Assembly (NCBI RefSeq): GCF_036231965.1
Contig: NZ_CP109499.1
Span: 1,178,001 to 1,242,000 of the forward strand
Reading direction: 5' to 3'
DNA: 64,000 bases
Origin: Streptomyces sp. NBC_01428
Lineage (GTDB): Bacteria; Actinomycetota; Actinomycetes; Streptomycetales; Streptomycetaceae
Position numbers and translations under genes: made by a program. The notes beneath the pieces were generated by a model. It did no database searches. It was not told where the DNA came from and saw only the letters and a list, made by a program, of their open reading frames with translations. Positions 52,268 to 60,738 of the stretch are shown in pieces. Position 1 is the stretch's first letter. Each line of letters begins with the position of its first letter.

Positions 52268-52611
52268 TCGGATGCGATCCGGCCGGGTTCGGCCGCGGTG
52301 GTGAGACGCGACGACATGCCGCCGACCGGCCGCGGCCCGCCGGCTGACCCCCGCCGAGTCGAAGTGGGCGGTCCTCGTGCTGCCCGCCGTCCCTGCTGGA
52401 GGACAGCATCGTCATCACTACGCCCGACGGGTGACGGGCCAACACCGCGGACAGGAAGGCGTGTCGAAAGCGGGGCCCGGCCATCGGTGCGAAGGCTCAA
52501 CCGAGTTGGGCGGTGACGCTTGCGTCTGCACCGGCCTCTATCGCGCCGTCCAGGCCGTGACTTACGTACCCGGCCCCTGGACCGACCGGGCCACCCGTTC
52601 GTCTCGGCCGC
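52268..52611. other. Convergent intergenic stretch, nothing recognised
   Basis: About 344 bp between the ends of the DUF5996 gene and the flavoprotein gene. No gene, RNA or clear strong terminator stem was found. Confidence 0.35.
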
Positions 52612-53349
52612 TCACCTGTGTTCGGGGTTCGCCGCATCGTGACGGCAGCCCGCGTCCCAGGCGGCGCGGACATTGCCGTAGGCGGGGATGCCCCCGGAGT
52701 CCTTGAGCAGTCGCGCCATGTGCAGCAGGTTCCACGTCATGAAGGTCGTGTTGCGGTTGGTGAAGTCGTTTTCCGGGCCGCCTGAACCCTCGTCCAGATA
52801 CGAGGGGCCCGGCCCGGCCTCGCCGATCCACCCGGCGTCGGCTTGCGGCGGGATGGTGTAGCCGAGGTGCTGAAGGCTGTAGAGGACGTTCATGGCGCAG
52901 TGCTTGACGCCGTCCTCGTTGCCCGTGATCAGGCAGCCTCCCACGCGGCCGTAGTACGCGTACTGTCCGGCCTCGTTCAAGAGCCCGGAGCACGCGTAGA
53001 GACGCTCGATGACCTTCTTCATGACCGAACTGTTGTCGCCCAGCCAGATGGGCCCCGCGAGCACGAGGATGTCCGCGGCCAGGACCCTCTCGTACAGTGC
53101 CGGCCACTCGTCGGAACGCCAGCCGTGTTCTGTCATGTCGGGCCACACGCCACTGGCGACGTCGTGGTCGATGGCGCGCACGATGTCGACGCCGACGCCC
53201 TGCTGTCGCATGATGGCCGTGCTTCGGTCGATGAGGCCCTGCGTGTTGCTCAGCTCCGGTGACCGCTTCAGCGTGCAGTTGAAGACCACGGCTCGCAGAT
53301 CGTCGTAGCGGGCCGGCGGCGCGGCGGAGTCTGGGGCCTGTGCAGTCAC
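52612..53349 (-). CDS. Flavodoxin-like NADPH-dependent FMN reductase
   Basis: The product is 245 residues from a GTG with GGAGG upstream. The flavodoxin fold is visible: LRAVVFNCTLKRSPELSNTQGL gives the FMN phosphate loop, ADILVLAGPIWLGDNSSVMKKVIER the second FMN loop, and GGCLITGNEDGVKHCAMNVLYSL a third. A C-terminal extension of 60 residues (FTNRNTTFMTWNLLHMARLLK) is typical of this actinobacterial subgroup. It probably reduces flavins, quinones or chromate-like acceptors. Remains of a cupin gene lie directly upstream. Confidence 0.85.
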   Translation of the reverse strand: MTAQAPDSAAPPARYDDLRAVVFNCTLKRSPELSNTQGLIDRSTAIMRQQGVGVDIVRAIDHDVASGVWPDMTEHGWRSDEWPALYERVLAADILVLAGPIWLGDNSSVMKKVIERLYACSGLLNEAGQYAYYGRVGGCLITGNEDGVKHCAMNVLYSLQHLGYTIPPQADAGWIGEAGPGPSYLDEGSGGPENDFTNRNTTFMTWNLLHMARLLKDSGGIPAYGNVRAAWDAGCRHDAANPEHR

Positions 53350-53659
53350 TGGTGCCTCCGTTGTTTCGATCGCTGCGCCCGTCGCCGCGGGCCGCTTCGA
53401 TCCTCTCGTGGATCGCTTGGGAGCCGCGGTCCTTGACGGTGCACGCGTACAGGAACCACTCCCCCGGCCGAACCCGGAACTGGCCCGCCCTGGGGGTGCG
53501 GGTGTCGAATTCGGCGGCTTCACCGGGGCCCATGGTCAGGTCGTTGTCGCCCAGGACCAGGCGCAGGCGTCCGTCGAGGACGCAGATCCATTCATAGCCC
53601 TCGTGGCTGGCCCGCTCGGGCTCCGGCGAGCGCATCTTGGGCGAGATGATCATGTGTAG
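53350..53659 (-). pseudogene. Decayed cupin-domain gene (XRE-cupin type)
   Basis: The minus-strand frame encodes HMIISPKMRSPEPERASHEGYEWICVLDGRLRLVLGDNDL and GPGEAAEFDTRTPRAG; broken here into short pieces, this is the cupin half of an XRE-cupin repressor. The N-terminal helix-turn-helix is missing, and after FDTRTP the family's HWFG continuation is lost. No stop follows and the frame runs into the flavoprotein gene. A second short fragment (GPFDAVVIRSPASDDVQFL) lies at 53789-53866 on the same strand. Confidence 0.6.
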
Positions 53660-53963
53660 GCCTGGAGTGCTCGCAGTGCCACCACCCCCGACGGCGTTCC
53701 GGTCACCATCCACGACACCGTCGTCAGAGCCGAGCGCACCCGGTGAGGTCCCACCCGGTGCCCCTCGCAACAGTCGGACGGCCAGTGGCTACCGGGCGTC
53801 CAGGACGCCGAGGAACTGGACGTCGTCGCTCGCCGGGGATCGGATGACCACCGCGTCGAAGGGCCCCGGCCGGTGAGCCCCACGACCACGCCACCGGCCG
53901 CTCCCGTGGAGGACTGAGCGCCGAGGTCTGCCGCGCCGCGGACGGGAACTGCCGGCCCCCGGG
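53660..53963. other. Debris between the cupin remnant and the TetR gene
   Basis: About 300 bp with no intact gene. The minus strand at 53789-53866 encodes VVIRSPASDDVQFLGVLDAR followed by a stop, apparently the C-terminus of a lost protein of unknown family. Otherwise nothing is recognised. Confidence 0.35.
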
Positions 53964-54548
53964 TCAGGAAGCCGGCAGGGTGATGCTGTCGACCGCGGCG
54001 TCGGCGATCCGGTTCCTGGTCTTCGCGTCGACCCCCGCCTTGGCGAGGGCTTCGAGCCCACGCTGCGTGGTGAGGATCAGTCCGCCGAGCGCCTCGGCGT
54101 CGGCTGCCCGGTCCACGTGTCCGGCGCGCTGCGCCTGCTCGACAAGCAGGCGGCAGCTGTCGAGCAGCCCTTCGTACGTCGCTAGTGACCTGGTCGCGAC
54201 GGCGTCGTTCTCCGACGCCAGTTCGGCCGTGGCCTTCGCCAGCAGACAGCCGGGCCGACGGGTGTCGTCGTCCGGCGCCGTCAGCCATCCGCGGAGACGG
54301 TCGAGCGCCTGGTCCTCCGGGCCTTCGAGCAGGGCCGCTGTGCCCTCCTCGGAGCCTGCGCAGTACTCCTCGAATATGCGGAGGAACAGGGCCTCCTTGT
54401 CGCCGAACGCGCCGTAGAGGCTTCCCTTACTGAGTCCGGTCGCCCGGGAGAGATCGTCGACCGAGGTGCCGTGGTAGCCGGTTTCGTTGAACTGCCGGTG
54501 CGCGGCAGCCACGACGTCCTGCTCATCGAATTTCCTTGGTCGCCCCAT
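53964..54548 (-). CDS. TetR-family repressor
   Basis: The product is 194 residues. The HTH is standard: QDVVAAAHRQFNETGYHGTSVDDLSRATGLSKGSLYGAFGDKEALF, given here in part as TSVDDLSRATGLSKGSLYGA. The ligand domain has one cysteine (CRLL) and another in PGCLLAKA, typical of the YcdC/AcrR-like C-domain that recognises small hydrophobic ligands. It is divergent from the SDR gene with an operator-like repeat in the gap, so it presumably represses both. Confidence 0.92.
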   Translation of the reverse strand: MGRPRKFDEQDVVAAAHRQFNETGYHGTSVDDLSRATGLSKGSLYGAFGDKEALFLRIFEEYCAGSEEGTAALLEGPEDQALDRLRGWLTAPDDDTRRPGCLLAKATAELASENDAVATRSLATYEGLLDSCRLLVEQAQRAGHVDRAADAEALGGLILTTQRGLEALAKAGVDAKTRNRIADAAVDSITLPAS

Positions 54549-54564
54549 GCATCCACCATACGTC

Positions 54565-54615
54565 GTTCTGAACCATCGGTCCAGAACCTGTTATAGTGGA
54601 CCGTATGTTCAGAAC
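54565..54615. promoter_or_regulatory. TetR operator array and leaderless SDR promoter
   Basis: GTTCTGAACC-ATC-GGTCCAGAAC (54565-54587) is a 10-3-10 dyad with one mismatch, and GTTCAGAAC (54607-54615) repeats the half-site over the SDR start codon. TATAGT (54592-54597) is a good -10, with TGAACC 17 bp upstream as a possible -35. The expected start point falls on or next to the ATG at 54605, so the message should be leaderless. Confidence 0.65.
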
Positions 54616-55384
54616 TGGTAGTGCACCCGACCCCACCGAATTCGCCGGCAAGCGCGCGATCGTCACGGGAGGCAGCCGCGGTATCGGCGCGGCCATCGTG
54701 CAGCGACTCCTCGACGGCGGCGCGACCGTCGTCACCACGGCGCGTCACGCCACCGACGAGACGCCGAAGGCCGCCACCTTCATCCAGGGCGACATCGCCA
54801 CACTCGCGGGCGTGCAGGCATTCACCGCGGCAGCACTCGCCGAGCTCGGCGGCGTCGACATCGTGGTCAACAACGCGGCGGCGGCTCGCGCCCACATCGG
54901 GGGCATCGCATCCATCCCCGACGAGGAATGGATCGACGCACTCAACCTCAACTACCTGTCCGCCGTGAGGGTCAACAACGCGCTCCTGCCGGCCCTGCGC
55001 GAGGCCGGGGCGGGCGGCGCGATCGTCAACATCTCATCGGGAGCGGCCCTCACACCGGCGCCGCCGCTGGCTCACTACGGTGCCGCCAAGGCCGCCCTCA
55101 ACACCTACGGCAAAGCGCTCGCTTCCGAGCTCGCGCCCGCCGGAATCCGCGTCACCACGATCGTCCCCGGCAACGTGCTCACCCCGGGCGCCGACGCGAT
55201 CCGCCAGAACTTCGCCGACGCGATGGACGTTCCGCTCGACGCCACCACGGCGGGCATCCCGCTGGGCCGTCCCGGAGACCCGCGCGACATCGCCGAGGCC
55301 GTCGCCTACCTCGCATCCGACCGGGCCCAGTGGGTCACCGGAGTGTCCCTGACCGTCGACGGCGGTGAACTCCCCCTCATCTAG
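54605..55384 (+). CDS. Short-chain dehydrogenase/reductase
   Basis: The product is 259 residues, classical SDR. Cofactor loop AIVTGGSRGIGAAIVQRLL (T/G-x3-GxG) at the start; VVNNAAAARAHIGG in the middle; catalytic Ser in VNISSGAAL, Tyr and Lys in HYGAAKAAL; then VPGNVLTPG. A GTG nine bp upstream is possible, but the ATG at 54605 coincides with the predicted transcription start. The cofactor specificity loop has TTARH, so NADP(H) is likely. It is divergent from and probably controlled by the TetR gene. Confidence 0.93.
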   Translation: MFRTGSAPDPTEFAGKRAIVTGGSRGIGAAIVQRLLDGGATVVTTARHATDETPKAATFIQGDIATLAGVQAFTAAALAELGGVDIVVNNAAAARAHIGGIASIPDEEWIDALNLNYLSAVRVNNALLPALREAGAGGAIVNISSGAALTPAPPLAHYGAAKAALNTYGKALASELAPAGIRVTTIVPGNVLTPGADAIRQNFADAMDVPLDATTAGIPLGRPGDPRDIAEAVAYLASDRAQWVTGVSLTVDGGELPLI

Positions 55385-55551
55385 CTCCGGTTCGGCCGGC
55401 CTCTCGTACGGCCCGCCGCGACGCCGGCGGCACGAGAGCTGTCCCAGGCCGCCGGGGCGTCCCTCCTGAACGTGCTGAAGCCGGTGCGGGACCAGGAAGG
55501 CGTCCGGGGTGGTCGCGGCGTCCTGTCCGAGTCCGCGCTCGCCTCACGACG

Positions 55552-56757
55552 TCATGCCCCGGCGCGCGCCAGCGTCTCCAGGGGCCCGCCCAGGATCTCG
55601 GAGAAGGCGAGTTCGGCGGCTCCGACGAGCACCGCGTCGTCGCCGAGTTCCCCCACCCGCAGCCGCAGGTTCTCGCGGGAGGGGGTGAGGGCGATGCGGT
55701 TGATGCGGCTGCGGATCTGGGCGGCCGATCCGAGGAACACCTCGCGCAGGGTCCCGCCGAAGACGACCGTGCGCGGGTTGAACACGTTGACCAGGTTGGC
55801 GACACCGATGCCGAGCCAGTCGCCGACGTCGTGCAGCGCGGCGCGGGCGGTGATGTCGCCGCGGTCGGCCGCTTCGATGACGGCGCGTACGGCCTCCCGG
55901 CCGGTGGCAGCCGGATCGCGCCGCGCGGCCTCCAGCAGGGCGCGCTCCCCCGCTTCGGCTTCGAGGCAGCCGTGCGCTCCGCACCCGCAGGGCCTGCCAT
56001 GGCGCGGGTTGACGACCATGTGCCCGATCTCGCCCCCGTATCCGCAGTCGCCGTGCAGCAGGTGGCCCCCGGTGATGACACCGCCTCCGATGCCGATGTC
56101 GCCATGCAGGTACACGAGGTCCTGGCAGCCGGCCCCGGCACCGCGCAGGTGCTCGGCGAGCGCACCGAGGCTCGCCTCGTTGCCGACTGTGACGGAAAGG
56201 CCGATGCCCAGCCGGCGGGTGAGGTCTTTGCCGAACTCCTCGTCCTGCCAGCCGAGGTAGGGCACGGCACGGACGAGGCCGTCGGGACGGCGCACCATGC
56301 CGCGGACGGCGGCGGCCACGCCGACGCAGTGGGTGCCGTGCGGTGCCGCGTTCACCATGTCCAGCGCGGAGCCGGCGAGGATCTCGGCCACCTCGGGGGC
56401 GTTGCGAGGGCTCGGCGGCATGGAGATCTCCCTGCGGTCGAGGAAGATCCCGCCCAGGCCGATGCGGGCGGCGGCCAGCCGGTCCACACCCACGTCGAAG
56501 GCGAGGACGTACACGCGGTCGGACTCGGGCCGTACGACCAGGGACGGCCGGCCGGCCCTGCCGGTCTCACGGGGCAGTTCCTCGCGGACCAGGCCGGCCG
56601 AGCCCAGCTCGCTGACGAGACCCAGGATCGTGCTGCGGTTGAGACCCATGCGCTCGGCGAGGACGGCCCGCGACATGGATCCGCCGATGTGTACGTGCCG
56701 GAGCAGGGTGCCGAGGTTGTGCCGGCGAATCTCCTCCTGCGAGGGACCGGCTTTCAT
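55552..56757 (-). CDS. ROK-family transcriptional repressor (XylR-like)
   Basis: The product is 401 residues from the ATG at 56757. N-terminal winged HTH: RRHNLGTLLRHVHIGGSMSRAVLAERMGLNRSTILGLV, the last part being the recognition helix. The sugar-kinase-fold domain has DIGIGGGVITGG, the zinc motif CGCGAHGCLE and GGTLREVF. It follows the permease gene by 13 bp, so it is the last gene of its own target operon, an arrangement known for xylose and other pentose transport. It probably releases DNA on binding the transported sugar. Confidence 0.92.
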   Translation of the reverse strand: MKAGPSQEEIRRHNLGTLLRHVHIGGSMSRAVLAERMGLNRSTILGLVSELGSAGLVREELPRETGRAGRPSLVVRPESDRVYVLAFDVGVDRLAAARIGLGGIFLDRREISMPPSPRNAPEVAEILAGSALDMVNAAPHGTHCVGVAAAVRGMVRRPDGLVRAVPYLGWQDEEFGKDLTRRLGIGLSVTVGNEASLGALAEHLRGAGAGCQDLVYLHGDIGIGGGVITGGHLLHGDCGYGGEIGHMVVNPRHGRPCGCGAHGCLEAEAGERALLEAARRDPAATGREAVRAVIEAADRGDITARAALHDVGDWLGIGVANLVNVFNPRTVVFGGTLREVFLGSAAQIRSRINRIALTPSRENLRLRVGELGDDAVLVGAAELAFSEILGGPLETLARAGA

Positions 56758-56770
56758 GGAACCCCAGACA

Positions 56771-58051
56771 TCATCGTTGTACGGCCCGGCGACGGGACAG
56801 CGCATCCACGCCTGCGGCCACCAGCAGTACCGAACCCGTGACAGCGTACTTGACCCCTGAGCTGTACCCCATGAGTCCCATGCCGTTCTGGATGACGGCG
56901 ACGACCATGCCGCCGAGCACGGCGTCGATGGCCCTGCCCCGCCCGCCGAACAGGCTCGTCCCGCCGATCACGGCCGCGCCGACCGCCAGCAGCAGCACGT
57001 TGCTGCCACCGGTGTTGGGGTCGACCGAGTTGCCCCGGGACGCGGCGATGATGCCGCCGACTGCTGCCAGGGAGGAGCAGATGACGAACGCGGAGATGCG
57101 GATGGCCGCGACGTTGATGCCGGCCCGGCGGGCCGCCTCGGCGTTACCGCCCACCGCGTAGATGTGCAGACCGAACGAGGTGCGCTGGAGCAGGAACGTA
57201 CCGGCGAGGAGCAGGAAGGCGATGACCGGCACCACGATCGGCACGCCCTTGAGGGAGTCGACGACGATGTTGCGGCTGCGTTCCTGGTTGAGCAGATGGA
57301 CGGCGATCGTACCGAGCACCGCCAGGCCGCCGATCCTTGCTGCGAGCAGGGTCGGTGGAGCGGGGGCGAGCCCGCGCCGGCGCCGGTTGCGGCTCTGCCG
57401 GAGTTGGATCGCCGCGTACACCCCGACACTGACGGCGAGCAGGATCCAACCCGCCGCGGGCGCGAGGTTGTTGTTCGCGACGGCCAGGATCGTCTCGTCC
57501 CGGATCGAGACGTTGGTGCCTTCCTTCAGCAGCATCAGCACGATCCCCTGGAACCCCAGGAAGGCAGCCAGCGTGACGACGAATGACGGGATGCCGACCT
57601 TCGCCACCAGCAGGCCGAGCACCAGGCCGATGACCGTGCCGGAGAGGATCGCCGCGCCGACCGCGCCGTACCAGGGCCATCCGTGGTCCGTGAGCAGGAT
57701 GGCGAGAACGGCGGCGCACACCCCGCTGGCGTACCCCGCGGACAGGTCGATCTCGCCGAGGAGGAGGACGAAGACCAGGCCCATGGCGATGGCGATACTG
57801 CCGGCGCCCTGCGTCAGCAGGTTGGCGAAGTTCAGTTCGGACAGGAAGACCGGGCGCAGGGCGGAGAAGAACACACACAGAACGATCAGGCCGAGTACGG
57901 CGGGGATGGCGCCCAACTCGCCGCCCCGTACCCGAGCGACATAGTCCTTGGCGACCGAGCCCAGACTGGCGGCTCCGGCCGCTCCGTTCTTCTTCGACGT
58001 ACCGGCACCACGCGGCAGTTCCGGCTTCTCGGGGGCGACTGCGGCGGTCAT
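56771..58051 (-). CDS. CUT2-type sugar ABC transporter permease
   Basis: The product is 426 residues; the ATG at 58051 overlaps the ATPase stop (ATGA). About ten membrane helices. Typical segments: NFANLLTQGAGSIAIAMGLVFVLLLGEIDLSAGYASG (family signature GxIDLSVG), GIPSFVVTLAAFLGFQGI and GGNAEAARRAGINVAAIRISAF. The long cytoplasmic loop with QSRNRRRRGLAP is a common feature of the XylH group. It should form a homodimer that takes xylose or a similar pentose from the binding protein. Confidence 0.9.
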   Translation of the reverse strand: MTAAVAPEKPELPRGAGTSKKNGAAGAASLGSVAKDYVARVRGGELGAIPAVLGLIVLCVFFSALRPVFLSELNFANLLTQGAGSIAIAMGLVFVLLLGEIDLSAGYASGVCAAVLAILLTDHGWPWYGAVGAAILSGTVIGLVLGLLVAKVGIPSFVVTLAAFLGFQGIVLMLLKEGTNVSIRDETILAVANNNLAPAAGWILLAVSVGVYAAIQLRQSRNRRRRGLAPAPPTLLAARIGGLAVLGTIAVHLLNQERSRNIVVDSLKGVPIVVPVIAFLLLAGTFLLQRTSFGLHIYAVGGNAEAARRAGINVAAIRISAFVICSSLAAVGGIIAASRGNSVDPNTGGSNVLLLAVGAAVIGGTSLFGGRGRAIDAVLGGMVVAVIQNGMGLMGYSSGVKYAVTGSVLLVAAGVDALSRRRAVQR

Positions 58052-58824
58052 GCGGTGACTCCGTTGCTGTGGGCGAGGCCGAGGTCTCCGCTGCGGCCGG
58101 AGGTGATGAGTTCGACGACCTGGGAGTGCGTCACGTCCGACGTACTGACCTGGGCGGCCATCCGTCCGAGGAAAAGGGCGGCGATCCGGTCGGACACCGC
58201 GAAGACGTCGTTCATGTTGTGCGAGATCAGGACGACGGCGAGACCGTTGTCGGCCAGCCGCCGGACCAGTTCGAGGACCTGTGCCGTCTGGGCGACACCG
58301 AGCGCGGCGGTCGGCTCGTCCAGGATGACGACCTTGCTGTTCCACAGCACGGCCTTGGCGATGGCCACGGTCTGCCGCTGGCCGCCGGAGAGACTGGAGA
58401 CCTGTTGGCGGATGGACTTGACGGTGCGGACCGACAGCCCTTCAAGGGTCCGGGCGGCCATCTCCTCCATCGTCGTGTTGTCGAGGACGAGCCCGCGGCG
58501 CTTCTCGCGGCCGAGGAACATGTTCTGCACGATGTCGAGGTTGTCGCAGAGCGCGAGGTCCTGGTACACGATCTCGACGCCCAGGGCCGCCGCCTCACGG
58601 GGGCTGTGCACCTGGACCTGCTCGTCTTCGAACCAGTACTCGCCGCCGTCGATCGGGTGGGTGCCGCCGATGCACTTGACGAGGGTGGACTTGCCTGCGC
58701 CGTTGTCTCCGACGAGGGCGGTCACCTCCCCTGGATGGACGTCGAAGGACACGTCGTGCAATACCTGCACGGGGCCGAAGCTCTTGTCGATCCCGCGCAG
58801 TCGGAGGATCGGGGTAGCTGTCAT
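58048..58824 (-). CDS. CUT2-type sugar ABC transporter ATPase, single-domain
   Basis: The product is 258 residues with one ABC domain: Walker A GDNGAGKST (about 41-49), signature SSLSGGQRQ (about 147), Walker B VVILDEPTAALG, and H-loop LISHNMND. Ribose/xylose ATPases of proteobacteria have two fused ABC domains, but single-domain forms such as this are usual in actinobacteria. It is translationally coupled to the permease and lies 112 bp from the binding-protein gene, with a strong hairpin in the gap. Confidence 0.92.
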   Translation of the reverse strand: MTATPILRLRGIDKSFGPVQVLHDVSFDVHPGEVTALVGDNGAGKSTLVKCIGGTHPIDGGEYWFEDEQVQVHSPREAAALGVEIVYQDLALCDNLDIVQNMFLGREKRRGLVLDNTTMEEMAARTLEGLSVRTVKSIRQQVSSLSGGQRQTVAIAKAVLWNSKVVILDEPTAALGVAQTAQVLELVRRLADNGLAVVLISHNMNDVFAVSDRIAALFLGRMAAQVSTSDVTHSQVVELITSGRSGDLGLAHSNGVTA

Positions 58825-58856
58825 GGAAGACGGCTCCTTAGGGTCATGAGGTCCCG

Positions 58857-58885
58857 GGTCCCGGGGAGAGGGGAGCCCCGGGACC
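58857..58885 (-). other. Hairpin in the binding-protein/ATPase gap
   Basis: GGTCCCGGGG pairs perfectly with CCCCGGGACC around a nine-nt loop. It lies between the binding-protein and ATPase genes within one operon. Such stems often protect the upstream message from 3' decay or cause partial termination, giving more binding protein than permease. Confidence 0.55.
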
Positions 58886-58936
58886 AGAGGTCGGGCCGGC
58901 CGGACCGGGGTGACGGACCCAGGCCTCCGTTCAGGG

Positions 58937-60034
58937 CTACTTGATGCCGGCCTGGGCGCACAGGGCGGCGTACTTGCCCTTGCACAGCTGTCCCTTGGTG
59001 ACGTAGCCGTCGTCCACGACGTCCTTGACGTTGTCCTTGTAGATGGCCACGGGCGTCTCCAGCACGGACGGCACCTTGCGCTTGCCCTCGGGGTCCTCGA
59101 CGGTCGCGTTCGTCTCGCCCTTCTCGGCCTTGGCGAGGGAGACGGCGAGCTTGGCGGTGGCGTCGGCCTCCTTCTTGACCGCCTTGTAGACGGTCATGCA
59201 CTGGTCGCCCGCGAGGATGTGCTGCAGGGCCTGCACGGTGGCGTCCTGGCCGGTGACGGGGACCTCGCCATTGCGGTTCTGCTTGCGCAGGACGGCGATG
59301 GCCGCGTTGCCGAGGGTGTCGTTGGCGGCGAGCACGCCGCCGATCTTGGGCTCGCTGGTGAGCATCTGCTCGAAAATGGTGCTCGCCTCGGCGCTGTCCC
59401 AGTCCGGGACGGACTGGTCCGGGCCCTTCACGTAGTCGCCCGACTTGTACTTCGGGTCGAGGACGCCGTTGTAGCCGGCGGCGAGGAGAGTGGCGTTGTT
59501 GTCCGTCGGTGAGCCATTGAGGGTGGCGACGATGGGCTTCTTGGCCTTCATGTCGCTCAGGCACTTGCTGAGGCCCTCGCCCTGCAGTTTGCCGACCTCG
59601 GTGTTGTCGAAGCTCACGTAGTACTGGGCGGACCCGCCAAGGGTGAGCCTGTCGTAGTCGATCGTGGCGACGCCCTGCTTCTTGGCCTTGTCCAGAACTG
59701 CTTTGCCCGTGCCGCTGTCGAGGTTCACGATGACCAGGACGTTCACACCGCTGGTGATCATCTGGTCGGCGATGGTCTGGAATTCCTGCTTGTCGGCTTG
59801 CGCGTTCTGTATGTCGAAGTCGACGCCCGCAGCCTTGAACGCCTCGGAGAGGTACTTGCGGTCCGCGGTCTCCCAGCGGGCCGAGGACTTGCTGTCCGGG
59901 AGGATCACACCGATCTTCGGCTTGGCGCCGGAACCGGAGCCGGAGTCCGAGTCGCCTGATGAGGAGTCGCTGCAGGCGGCGAGCGAGCTGGCCAGTGCCA
60001 CCGAAGCGGCGGTGAAGAGGAGTCCCTTGCGCAT
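58937..60034 (-). CDS. Xylose/pentose-binding lipoprotein of the CUT2 transporter (XylF-like)
   Basis: The product is 365 residues. Lipoprotein signal with lipobox SLAAC (about residue 21), then a Ser/Gly/Asp linker. The periplasmic-binding fold follows: KIGVILPDSKSSARWETADRKYL, GVNVLVIVNLDSGTGKAVLD, GVATIDYDRLTLGG, YYVSFDNTEVGKLQGEGL; this set is characteristic of XylF. AAAGGACC precedes the ATG. It is the first gene of the operon with ATPase, permease and ROK repressor. Xylose is likely, but another aldopentose is possible. Confidence 0.9.
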   Translation of the reverse strand: MRKGLLFTAASVALASSLAACSDSSSGDSDSGSGSGAKPKIGVILPDSKSSARWETADRKYLSEAFKAAGVDFDIQNAQADKQEFQTIADQMITSGVNVLVIVNLDSGTGKAVLDKAKKQGVATIDYDRLTLGGSAQYYVSFDNTEVGKLQGEGLSKCLSDMKAKKPIVATLNGSPTDNNATLLAAGYNGVLDPKYKSGDYVKGPDQSVPDWDSAEASTIFEQMLTSEPKIGGVLAANDTLGNAAIAVLRKQNRNGEVPVTGQDATVQALQHILAGDQCMTVYKAVKKEADATAKLAVSLAKAEKGETNATVEDPEGKRKVPSVLETPVAIYKDNVKDVVDDGYVTKGQLCKGKYAALCAQAGIK

Positions 60035-60738
60035 GGGCAGGGTCCTTTCTGACGTTACGGCCGGACGGCCGGACGTTCGAGGGTGGTGAGAGGAGGCGGA
60101 GAACGGGTCTCGGGGAATTGCCGGGTGTCGGGTGATCCGCCCGAACTGAATGTTGTGAGCGGGAACTTACGGCGCTCCTGACGCCGTGCCCAGACCGTGG
60201 ACGGTGCTATTTGTCATCTGCCATAACAATTAGGTGACGCCCGTCACAACGCGGTGGCCCCGTCGCCTCCCCCGCCTCATCCACCCGGCGAGCGCGAGGC
60301 CGTGCGATGGCCGACGCCGGTCTCCGGGCCGGCCGATGCGTTCCGAGCCGCTGCTCGTCGGCCGAAGCGCCCACGGCTTGCGCGCGCCTCTTCCGCTCAG
60401 CCGGTGAACCGGGTGAGTTGGGCGGGCCGGGGCCACCCGGGCGAGCTGGGCCTGAAGCCCAAAGGCGCTTCCCCCTACGGCCGGTGGTGAGCGCAGGACG
60501 GATTCCGGCGGGCACGGGGCGGCAGCCGGCTTCTCCCGTCCGACGGGAACGCTGCCGATACGCCGCGGCGCGGGCGGGACCGGACCGGTCCGCGCCCTGA
60601 ACGAGTACGTAGATCCGGCAGGGTCCGTCGTACTCGGCCGGCTACCGGACTCAGGTGGGACGCGGCCCGGCCGGCAGCAGATCATCCTCAAGGATCAGTG
60701 CGGGCGGTGACGCCGGCGGGATGTCGTCGCCGCACACG
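60035..60738. other. Upstream region of the sugar ABC operon
   Basis: About 704 bp without a gene. The part near the operon holds the imperfect palindrome at 60207-60233. The remaining 500 bp is GC-rich with short overlapping frames on both strands and no recognised protein; I see no RNA gene. Confidence 0.4.
60207..60233. promoter_or_regulatory. AT-rich palindrome, candidate ROK operator
   Basis: CTATTTGTCAT-CTGCC-ATAACAATTAG is an 11-5-11 dyad with nine of eleven pairs matching, strikingly AT-rich for this genome. It lies 173 bp upstream of the binding-protein start, within reach of the promoter. TTTGT/ACAA halves resemble known ROK operators. Confidence 0.5.
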
